Positions 1-4,992 of a stretch of DNA of 9,951 nt are shown piece by piece; the first letter of the stretch is position 1; each line of letters opens with the position of its first letter. The DNA comes from Clostridia bacterium. GTDB lineage: Bacteria > Bacillota > Clostridia > Oscillospirales > Acutalibacteraceae. The translations under genes were made by a program, and so were the position numbers. The DNA is taken from positions 1 through 9,951 of the forward strand of contig JAGBSU010000006.1 of the NCBI GenBank assembly GCA_017631705.1, in the 5' to 3' direction. The notes below the pieces were generated by a model. That model saw only the letters and a list, made by a program, of their open reading frames with translations. It did no database searches and was not told where the DNA came from.

Positions 1-17
1 AAAAAACAAAACAAAAA

Positions 18-48
18 CGACGATGCATTTGCATCGTCGCATTTTTTT
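18..48. terminator. Bidirectional intrinsic terminator
   Basis: A perfect 9-bp stem (18-26 with 31-39, CGACGATGC/GCATCGTCG) closes a 4-nt loop. On the + strand it is followed by CA and seven T (42-48). On the minus strand it is followed by a T-rich run, the complement of the A-rich bases 1-17. It sits just beyond the stop codon of the minus-strand CorC/HlyC-type gene and probably ends that transcript. It would also stop any + strand transcript entering from the left. The stem and T tract are seen directly; two-way activity is inferred. Confidence 0.85.
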
Positions 49-54
49 ATGGTG

Positions 55-1389
55 TTACGATTTTTCTTCTTCGGGTTCTTCTTCCGGCCTGGGCAGTACG
101 GTAATGTGTGCCGTTCTTACCTGATGATTTTCCATGGCTTTTACGACAATGTGTAAGCCGTCGACATCCAATTCGGTTTCTTCCTTTGGCAAATAGCCTA
201 GCGTATAGAAGATAAGACCGTTCACGGTATCAAAATCCTCATACGAGAACGGCATGCCCAATGCTTCTGACAATTCTTCTAACAGCACGCTACCGTCGGC
301 TTCCCATGTGTCTTCGTTTAATTGTTTTAAGGTATTCTCTTCTTCTTGCTCTTCGGTGTCGTCTTCCAAATCGCCAACCAATTCTTCTACCAAATTTTTA
401 ATCGTAACGATACCGCTCATGCCGCCGTATTCATCCAAAACAACAGCAAATTGTGCGTGGTCCCGTTTCATGTTTTTGAACAGCATATCGGCCTTGAGCG
501 TTTCCGGTACGAAATACGCCGGAAGAACAGCCTCTTGCAAAACGGAGTCTTTGGTTTTTTCTTTCATGCGGAAATAAATTTTGGAATTGAGAACGCCGAT
601 GATTTTATCGGGCGTTTCATCAAAAACCGGATAGTAGGTATAACTTGTTTCGTTGATGATGTTGTCCCATTCATCCAGCGAATCTTCTTGATTGAGCATG
701 ACTACATCGGTACGGTGTGTGACAATTTCTTCCACTGCCAAGTTGTCAAATTCAAATACATTTTGAATAAACTCGCGTTCCTCGTTGTCGATGGTACCTT
801 TTTCGTTACCGACATCCACCATCATGCGGATTTCTTCCTCGCCGACATCGTCATCCTCGGCATTAGGGTCAATGCCGAGCAAGCGCAACACACCGTTGGT
901 GGAAACGGTGAGCAAGCCTACCAGCGGGGCAAAGATTTTGGAAATGCCGCTGATTAAGCCGGACATGCCGAGTGCTAATGATTCCGCTTTGCGCATGGCC
1001 ACTTGTTTGGGAACAAGCTCGCCCAATACCAACGTGAAATACGAAAGAATGATCGTGATAACAACCAAGGCGATGGAATTGAGCACATCTTCCGGAAGCG
1101 GGATGCCAATTTTTACGAGCCATGCCACTAAACTGTCGGAAAAGTTTTCTGCCGCAAAGGCACTTCCCAAAAAGCCGGACAAGGTGATGGCAACCTGAAT
1201 GGTTGCCAAAAAGCGCGCCGGCTGATTGGTAAGACGGGATAACCGAACGGCTCGTTTATCTCCTTCGGCAGCAAGCTTGGCAAGCTTTGCATCGTTCATA
1301 GAAATAATGGCAATCTCGGCACAAGCAAAGACTGCGTTTAGGGCGATTAATAAAATTTGTAACCCCAAAATTAAACCGATGTTGTTCAT
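55..1389 (-). CDS. HlyC/CorC-family transporter-like membrane protein (CNNM + CBS pair + CorC_HlyC domains)
   Basis: This encodes a polytopic membrane protein of the CNNM (DUF21)/CBS/CorC_HlyC family, members of which are linked to magnesium or other divalent-cation efflux and are often annotated as hemolysin-like. From the ATG at 1389 it is 444 residues, usual for the family. The first ~190 residues hold about four hydrophobic segments, starting IGLILGLQILLIALNAVFA, and the typical LGELVPKQVAMRKAE. Next come an acidic linker, a tandem CBS region with the hallmark FAVVLDEYGGMSGIVT, and the CorC_HlyC domain ending in a very acidic tail (EEEPEEEKS). The frame stays open to 1431, but GGAGG at 1405-1409 lies inside that extension, so the start at 1389 is preferred; its spacing of 15 nt is rather long. 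The gene diverges from pflB and has its own promoter and long leader. Substrate and direction of transport cannot be read from sequence. Confidence 0.9.
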   Translation of the reverse strand: MNNIGLILGLQILLIALNAVFACAEIAIISMNDAKLAKLAAEGDKRAVRLSRLTNQPARFLATIQVAITLSGFLGSAFAAENFSDSLVAWLVKIGIPLPEDVLNSIALVVITIILSYFTLVLGELVPKQVAMRKAESLALGMSGLISGISKIFAPLVGLLTVSTNGVLRLLGIDPNAEDDDVGEEEIRMMVDVGNEKGTIDNEEREFIQNVFEFDNLAVEEIVTHRTDVVMLNQEDSLDEWDNIINETSYTYYPVFDETPDKIIGVLNSKIYFRMKEKTKDSVLQEAVLPAYFVPETLKADMLFKNMKRDHAQFAVVLDEYGGMSGIVTIKNLVEELVGDLEDDTEEQEEENTLKQLNEDTWEADGSVLLEELSEALGMPFSYEDFDTVNGLIFYTLGYLPKEETELDVDGLHIVVKAMENHQVRTAHITVLPRPEEEPEEEKS

Positions 1390-1426
1390 GATGTTTGTTT
1401 GTTTCCTCCAAAATAAATTTTTGACA

Positions 1427-1484
1427 AGCACAAAAGGGCAAAGCCTAAACCGAAAACGCCCAAAGCGTGGTTTATGCTTTACCC
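1427..1484 (-). terminator. Terminator-like hairpin in the leader of the CorC/HlyC gene
   Basis: Read on the minus strand, GGGTAAAGC (1484-1476) pairs with GCTTTGCCC (1444-1436), nine pairs with one G-U. The stem continues past one mismatch with TAAACC/GGTTTA, and a further ACGC/GCGT hairpin sits in the loop. TTTTGTGCTTGT follows at once. The structure lies about 25 nt before the ribosome-binding site, so a terminated leader is plausible. The U tract is interrupted, so efficiency is uncertain. On the + strand no T tract follows, which supports a minus-strand role. Confidence 0.55.
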
Positions 1485-1570
1485 TACAAAATTACAATAT
1501 AAAGGCGGTGTATTATCGTTGGGACTATCGCCGTCGTCCATGAGAGATGGTTCTCCCTTCTTTCATAGTG
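1485..1570 (-). promoter_or_regulatory. Structured leader of unknown class upstream of the CorC/HlyC gene
   Basis: Between the predicted transcription start (about 1570) and the terminator-like hairpin, the minus-strand RNA shows several pairable segments. GGGAGA/TCTCTC closes an ACCA loop. GGAC/GTCC closes a 10-nt loop containing GGCG, which can pair with CGCC in the downstream CCGCC to form an H-type pseudoknot. I could not match it to a riboswitch class I know; it lacks the hallmark sequences of the fluoride, yybP-ykoY manganese, M-box magnesium and guanidine motifs. Aptamer function is inference from position: promoter, folded leader, terminator-like hairpin, then gene. Confidence 0.35.
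1525..1566 (-). CDS. Possible 13-residue leader peptide ending in Arg-Arg-Arg
   Basis: On the minus strand, ATG at 1566 opens a 13-codon frame reading MKEGRTISHGRRR and ending TAG at 1527-1525. It starts only a few nucleotides after the predicted transcription start and has no Shine-Dalgarno, so it would be translated as a nearly leaderless message. The last three sense codons are CGA, CGG, CGA. A terminator-like hairpin follows, the layout of peptide-controlled attenuators such as those of some Mg2+ transporter genes in enterobacteria. A short frame like this can arise by chance, and the region may instead be an untranslated structured RNA. Confidence 0.2.
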   Translation of the reverse strand: MKEGRTISHGRRR

Positions 1571-1576
1571 GTCTTT

Positions 1577-1605
1577 ATCATATCACATTGTTTAGGATTT
1601 GTCTA
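1577..1605 (-). promoter_or_regulatory. Promoter of the CorC/HlyC gene
   Basis: On the minus strand, TAGACA (1605-1600) is a 5/6 match to the -35 box. It is separated by 17 nt from TATGAT (1582-1577), a 5/6 match to the -10 box, and TGA directly before it makes an extended -10. An A-rich stretch just upstream could act as an UP element. Transcription should start near 1570, leaving a leader of about 180 nt before the ATG at 1389. Confidence 0.7.
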
Positions 1606-1619
1606 CTGTTTTTTTAGTT

Positions 1620-1637
1620 TTTGGAAATTTTTCACAG
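1620..1637. promoter_or_regulatory. Weak Rex-like operator candidate
   Basis: The 18-mer TTTGGAAATTTTTCACAG resembles the palindromic operator of Rex, the NADH-sensing repressor of fermentation genes (remembered pattern TTGTGAA-N4-TTCACAA). It matches 11 of 14 defined positions; the right half is good and the left half poor. It lies between the divergent promoters, well upstream of the pflB -35 box, which is not a classic repressor position. The AT-rich region makes chance similarity quite possible. Confidence 0.2.
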
Positions 1638-1690
1638 TTTTAGGTGCTGTAAAGCGTGCGGTTTTTACAACAATTTCCGTCTTATTATTC

Positions 1691-1719
1691 TTGACAAAGT
1701 GGCCAAAAACCGATATACT
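1691..1719 (+). promoter_or_regulatory. Promoter of the pflB-pflA operon
   Basis: A perfect -35 box TTGACA (1691-1696), a 17-nt spacer and TATACT (1714-1719, 5/6 to the -10 consensus) form a near-consensus housekeeping sigma promoter. The start should be near 1726, giving a leader of about 165 nt that carries the ZTP riboswitch. With such a strong promoter, control is likely to be largely by premature termination in the leader. Confidence 0.85.
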
Positions 1720-1725
1720 GTACTT

Positions 1726-1742
1726 GTACACAAACGGTGTAC
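1726..1742 (+). repeat. Perfect 6-bp inverted repeat at the pfl transcription start
   Basis: GTACAC (1726-1731) and GTGTAC (1737-1742) form a perfect inverted repeat around AAACG, placed at the predicted +1 to +17. It could be a hairpin at the 5' end of the mRNA that stabilises the transcript, or a small operator. It lies just 5' of riboswitch helix P1 and is not part of the ZTP core. Confidence 0.4.
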
Positions 1743-1750
1743 GAAAGACA

Positions 1751-1822
1751 CTTTGCACGACTGACGGATAACGCGGAATACCGCGGGGGAGTGCAAAGTT
1801 TTATACAGCCGACCGTCTGGGC
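1751..1822 (+). promoter_or_regulatory. ZTP/ZMP riboswitch (pfl motif)
   Basis: The leader has the ZTP riboswitch layout. P1 is CTTTGCAC (1751-1758) with GTGCAAAG (1791-1798). P2 is CGCGG (1772-1776) with CCGCG (1781-1785) and an AATA loop, followed by the conserved GGGGA (1786-1790). The conserved GACTGACGG segment (1759-1767) lies between P1 and P2. P3 is GCC (1808-1810) with GGC (1820-1822), in the conserved block CCGTCTGGGCA. GACGG (1763-1767) pairs with CCGTC (1813-1817) as the class's pseudoknot. ZTP and ZMP accumulate when 10-formyl-tetrahydrofolate is short. The class was first described upstream of pfl genes, as here, and normally turns expression on. Assignment is by remembered consensus, not a covariance-model search. 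Confidence 0.9.
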
Positions 1823-1862
1823 AATTCAGTCTTGCAACACAAAACTGAATTACCCTTTTTTT
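1819..1862 (+). terminator. Riboswitch-controlled intrinsic terminator
   Basis: GGG (1819-1821), one mismatched C, and AATTCAGT (1823-1830) pair with ACTGAATT (1844-1851), A, and CCC (1853-1855), followed by seven T (1856-1862). The 5' strand reuses GGGC of riboswitch helix P3. Ligand-stabilised P3 and pseudoknot should therefore block the stem and allow read-through into pflB, while the unbound RNA terminates. This is the standard expression platform of the class. The overlap is visible; the direction of switching follows family knowledge. Confidence 0.85.
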
Positions 1863-1891
1863 AGGGCGAAAATTGCCAAAAGGAGAACAAT

Positions 1892-4123
1892 ATGGAACAG
1901 AATTATTGGAATGGATTTGTCACGGGGCATTGGCAAGAGGAGATTGATGTTCGTGATTTTATTCAAAAGAATTATAAGGAGTACACCGGTGACAGCACCT
2001 TTTTAGCGGGCGCTACCGCGCGTACAACTGCTTTGATGGATAAGGTGCAAGCCTTATTTAAAGAAGAGCGCAAGCGGGGCGGTGTGTTGGATATCGACAC
2101 CGAGACCGTAACCTCGCTGACAAGTTACGCACCGGGGTATTTGGATAAAGAAAACGAGCTGATTGTCGGTTTGCAAACCGACGAACCGTTAAAACGCGGT
2201 GTGAATCCGTTCGGTGGCATTCGTATGGCACGGCAGGCTTGTGCGGCATACGGGTATAAACTCAGTGAAAAAATTGAAGAGGAATTCCACTACCGTACCA
2301 CACACAACGACGGCGTATTCCGTGCGTATACCGAAGAAATGCGCTTGGCTCGGCGTAGTCATGTGATTACCGGTTTGCCGGATGCTTACGGACGCGGCAG
2401 AATTATCGGCGATTACCGTCGTGTGGCATTATACGGTGTCGACAGATTGATAGCCGAAAAGAAAAAAGACAAAGTAAAACTGGGTGAAGAAGATTTTACC
2501 ACCGCAAAGATACGGTTGACCGAGGAACTGCATCGCCAAATCTCGTTTTTAGGACATCTCAAAGAAATGGCGGCGATGTATGGGTTCGACATCAGCCAAC
2601 CGGCAAAAAATGCCAAAGAAGCAATTCAATGGACCTATTTTGCGTATCTTGCCGCCATCAAAGAACAAAACGGAGCGGCGATGTCGCTTGGTCGTGTCGC
2701 AACGTTCTTTGATATTTATATTGAACGCGATATTCAAAACGGTATACTGACCGAAGAGACGGCGCAAGAATTGTTTGATGATTTCGTAATGAAACTGCGT
2801 CTTGCACGCCACCTGCGCACGCCCGAGTACAATGCATTGTTTGGCGGTGACCCAATGTGGATTACCGAAGCAGTCGGTGGCATGGGCGAAGACGGCAGAA
2901 CCTTGGTGACGAAGAGTAGTTTCCGTATTCTGAACACCTTATATACATTGGGGTCGTCACCGGAACCCAACTTGACCGTGTTGTGGTCGGAACAATTGCC
3001 GGAAGGTTTTAAAAAATTCTGTGCCAAGGTGTCGGTGGATACGGATTCCATTCAATATGAAAATGATGATATTATGCGGCCGATTCACGGCGACGATTAT
3101 GCGATTGCTTGTTGTGTGTCGGCAATGACCATCGGCAAACAAATGCAATTTTTCGGAGCACGGTGCAACCTTGCTAAACTGTTATTGATTGCCATCAACG
3201 GTGGTTATGATACCACCAGCGATATTCATATCGGTCCGCAGTTGCCGGTGTTGGAAGGAAAAACCTTGAATTTCGATGCGGTGATGAAGCGATACAAAAT
3301 ATATATTTCGTGGATGGCACACTTGTATGTGAATACGATGAATGTCATTCATTATATGCACGACAAATACGCGTATGAAAAAATCCAAATGGCTCTCCAC
3401 GATACCGAGGTTGAGCGCTTGATGGCATTTGGTATTGCCGGTCTTTCGGTGGTGGCGGATTCGCTCAGTGCCATTAAGTTTGCGCAAGTGACCCCTATCA
3501 AAGACGACAACGGTTTTATTGTGGATTTTAAAACCGTGGGTGAATTCCCGAAATTCGGTAACGATGATGACCGCGTGGATTTACTTGCCAAAGACATGAC
3601 ACAGCTTTTCATTACCGAACTCCGCAAAACACCGACGTACCGTAAGGCGGTGCACACGCTTTCGGTGTTGACGATTACCTCGAATGTGATGTACGGCAAA
3701 AACACCGGTTCGACACCCGATGGCAGAAAAGCCGCCGAACCGTTTGCACCGGGTGCCAACCCGATGCACAACCGCGAAGAAAACGGTGCGTTGGCATCGC
3801 TCAATTCTGTGGCAAAACTTTCGTATGACGATTGCCGTGACGGTATTTCTAACACGTTTTCCATCACGCCCGAAACGTTGGGCAAAACCGATGAACAACG
3901 GGTGGATAATTTAGTGAATATTCTGGACGGGTATTTTGCTAAAAAAGCACATCACATCAACGTTAATGTTCTTAATCGCGAGACGTTGATAAAAGCGTAT
4001 GAAAATCCGGAGGAGTATCCCAATCTGACGATTCGTGTGTCTGGTTATGCCGTGAACTTTAACAAACTGTCTCGCGAACAACAGCGTGAGGTTATCAGCC
4101 GAACGTTCCACGAAACGATATGA
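1892..4123 (+). CDS. pflB: Formate C-acetyltransferase (pyruvate formate-lyase)
   Basis: PflB is a cytosolic glycyl-radical enzyme converting pyruvate and CoA to acetyl-CoA and formate in anaerobic fermentation. The protein has 743 residues, close to the ~750-760 usual for the family. The paired catalytic cysteines are Cys407-Cys408 in IACCVSAMTIGKQMQFFGAR; E. coli has Pro where this protein has Ala after CCVS. The radical is carried by Gly718 in RVSGYAV near the C-terminus. Other conserved stretches include GVNPFGGIRMA and ITGLPDAYGRGRIIGDYRR. The start follows AGGAG at 1881-1885 with 6-nt spacing. The stop TGA overlaps the ATG of pflA (ATGA), so translation is coupled to the activase. Expression is probably set by the strong promoter and the ZTP riboswitch, making formate when the formyl-folate pool is low. 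I see no truncation or missing catalytic residue. Confidence 0.97.
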   Translation: MEQNYWNGFVTGHWQEEIDVRDFIQKNYKEYTGDSTFLAGATARTTALMDKVQALFKEERKRGGVLDIDTETVTSLTSYAPGYLDKENELIVGLQTDEPLKRGVNPFGGIRMARQACAAYGYKLSEKIEEEFHYRTTHNDGVFRAYTEEMRLARRSHVITGLPDAYGRGRIIGDYRRVALYGVDRLIAEKKKDKVKLGEEDFTTAKIRLTEELHRQISFLGHLKEMAAMYGFDISQPAKNAKEAIQWTYFAYLAAIKEQNGAAMSLGRVATFFDIYIERDIQNGILTEETAQELFDDFVMKLRLARHLRTPEYNALFGGDPMWITEAVGGMGEDGRTLVTKSSFRILNTLYTLGSSPEPNLTVLWSEQLPEGFKKFCAKVSVDTDSIQYENDDIMRPIHGDDYAIACCVSAMTIGKQMQFFGARCNLAKLLLIAINGGYDTTSDIHIGPQLPVLEGKTLNFDAVMKRYKIYISWMAHLYVNTMNVIHYMHDKYAYEKIQMALHDTEVERLMAFGIAGLSVVADSLSAIKFAQVTPIKDDNGFIVDFKTVGEFPKFGNDDDRVDLLAKDMTQLFITELRKTPTYRKAVHTLSVLTITSNVMYGKNTGSTPDGRKAAEPFAPGANPMHNREENGALASLNSVAKLSYDDCRDGISNTFSITPETLGKTDEQRVDNLVNILDGYFAKKAHHINVNVLNRETLIKAYENPEEYPNLTIRVSGYAVNFNKLSREQQREVISRTFHETI

Positions 4124-4824
4124 CAGGGCGCGTCCATTCGATTCAAAGTTTAGGCACGGTAGACGGCCCCGGTGTGCGCTTTGTGGTGTTTTTACAAGGT
4201 TGTCCGCTGCGGTGTAAGTGCTGTCACAATCCCGATACGTGGGCGGTTGATGGCGGCACTACCTATACTGCCGAGGATATTGTGGAAAAAGCAGGACGGT
4301 ATCGGGACTATTTCGGCAAAGAGGGCGGCATTACACTTTCCGGCGGCGAGCCGCTGTTGCAAAGCGATTTTGTACGAGAAGTGTTTACACTTTGCCGAGA
4401 AAAGGGAATCCACACGTGTTTGGATACGTCGGGCTGTATCTTCAATAACGCAGTTGAAGAATTGTTGGCAGTAACCGACCGCGTGTTGTTGGATATCAAA
4501 TACACCGAAGAAGAATTGTACCGCGAAAACGTGGGTTGCTCGTTGCAATCGGTACTGGATTTTTTGGCATATCTTGATGCGCAAAACATTCCCACGACCT
4601 TGCGGCAGGTGATTATCCCCACCGTCAATGATACCGAAGAAAATATCGTCAACCTGAAAACCATTGCCAAACAACACCCTTGTGTGGATATGGTGGAACT
4701 GTTACCCTTTCGCAAGATTTGCCAAACCAAATACGATGCAATGGGGCTCGGTTTTCCCTTTGGCGAAAAGGAAGAACCGACCGCCGATACAATGAAAGCA
4801 TTAAACACCTTATTGCAACGATAG
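4120..4824 (+). CDS. pflA: Pyruvate formate-lyase activating enzyme (radical SAM)
   Basis: PflA is an iron-sulfur radical SAM enzyme that abstracts hydrogen from the PflB glycine to create the active glycyl radical. Cys28, Cys32 and Cys35 form the CxxxCxxC cluster motif in GCPLRCKCCHNPDTW; an extra Cys34 sits next to the last ligand. GGITLSGGEPLLQ is the GGE motif contacting the methionine part of SAM. LLDIKY and the later VIIPTVNDTEENI and ELLPF segments match the family. The length of 234 residues is slightly short of the ~246 of E. coli PflA but covers the whole domain. It begins inside the pflB stop codon with no separate ribosome-binding site, consistent with coupling in a two-gene operon. 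The palindrome beginning 6 nt after the stop probably terminates it. Confidence 0.96.
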   Translation: MTGRVHSIQSLGTVDGPGVRFVVFLQGCPLRCKCCHNPDTWAVDGGTTYTAEDIVEKAGRYRDYFGKEGGITLSGGEPLLQSDFVREVFTLCREKGIHTCLDTSGCIFNNAVEELLAVTDRVLLDIKYTEEELYRENVGCSLQSVLDFLAYLDAQNIPTTLRQVIIPTVNDTEENIVNLKTIAKQHPCVDMVELLPFRKICQTKYDAMGLGFPFGEKEEPTADTMKALNTLLQR

Positions 4825-4830
4825 TTTATT

Positions 4831-4920
4831 ATCAAAAAAGCATTACAGCCATTCGCCGCGTACTGTTAAGGAAAAACTTCCTTAGCAGTGCGTGGCGATC
4901 GGTTGTGATGCTTTTTTGAT
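4831..4920 (+). terminator. 90-nt near-perfect palindrome acting as terminator of pflB-pflA
   Basis: Left arm 4831-4873 and right arm 4878-4920 are each 43 nt around the loop AAAC. The outer 13 bases are perfectly complementary, ending in GATGC followed by six T, a typical intrinsic terminator. Only seven arm positions fail Watson-Crick pairing. Five of these are G-U pairs in + strand RNA and two adjacent ones (positions 21-22 of the arm) are true mismatches. The hairpin is far longer than a terminator needs, so it may be an intergenic palindromic element. Its A and T tracts could also work for the opposite strand. Confidence 0.85.
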
Positions 4921-4939
4921 TTACTTCTTATAAATTTTG

Positions 4940-4948
4940 TGGTATAAT
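4940..4948 (+). promoter_or_regulatory. Extended -10 promoter of uvrB-uvrA
   Basis: TATAAT (4943-4948) is a perfect -10 box preceded by TGG, an extended -10 element. The best -35 at 17-nt spacing is TTTACT (4920-4925), a 4/6 match that begins right where the palindrome ends. Transcription should start near 4955, about 38 nt before the GTG start of uvrB. I found no GAAC-N4-GTTC SOS box of the Gram-positive LexA type here. Confidence 0.7.
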
Positions 4949-4992
4949 AACCATGTATGTAATTTAGAATGAAAGTTTGAGGTGAGAACGAA

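Noticed and set aside
346..957. Long + strand open frame opposite the CorC/HlyC gene (203 codons)
   Set aside because: It is antisense to a clearly conserved gene, has no ribosome-binding site and no recognisable domain; it is a shadow frame.
1390..1431. Upstream ATG at 1431 as start of the CorC/HlyC gene (14 more residues)
   Set aside because: The GGAGG ribosome-binding site at 1405-1409 lies inside this extension, and the added residues are charged rather than membrane-like, so the ATG at 1389 fits better.
1606..1690. Inverted repeat GGAAATT (1623-1629) / AATTTCC (1672-1678) as a terminator or operator
   Set aside because: Only 7 bp with a 42-nt gap in AT-rich DNA and no T tract in the right place; I see no convincing element here beyond the weak Rex-like site.
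1737..2006. + strand frame of 89 codons running through the riboswitch into pflB
   Set aside because: It crosses a structured leader and terminator and overlaps pflB out of frame, with no ribosome-binding site.
4192..4835. Minus-strand open frames opposite pflA (161 and 175 codons)
   Set aside because: They mirror the pflA coding frame, show low-complexity composition and lack start signals.
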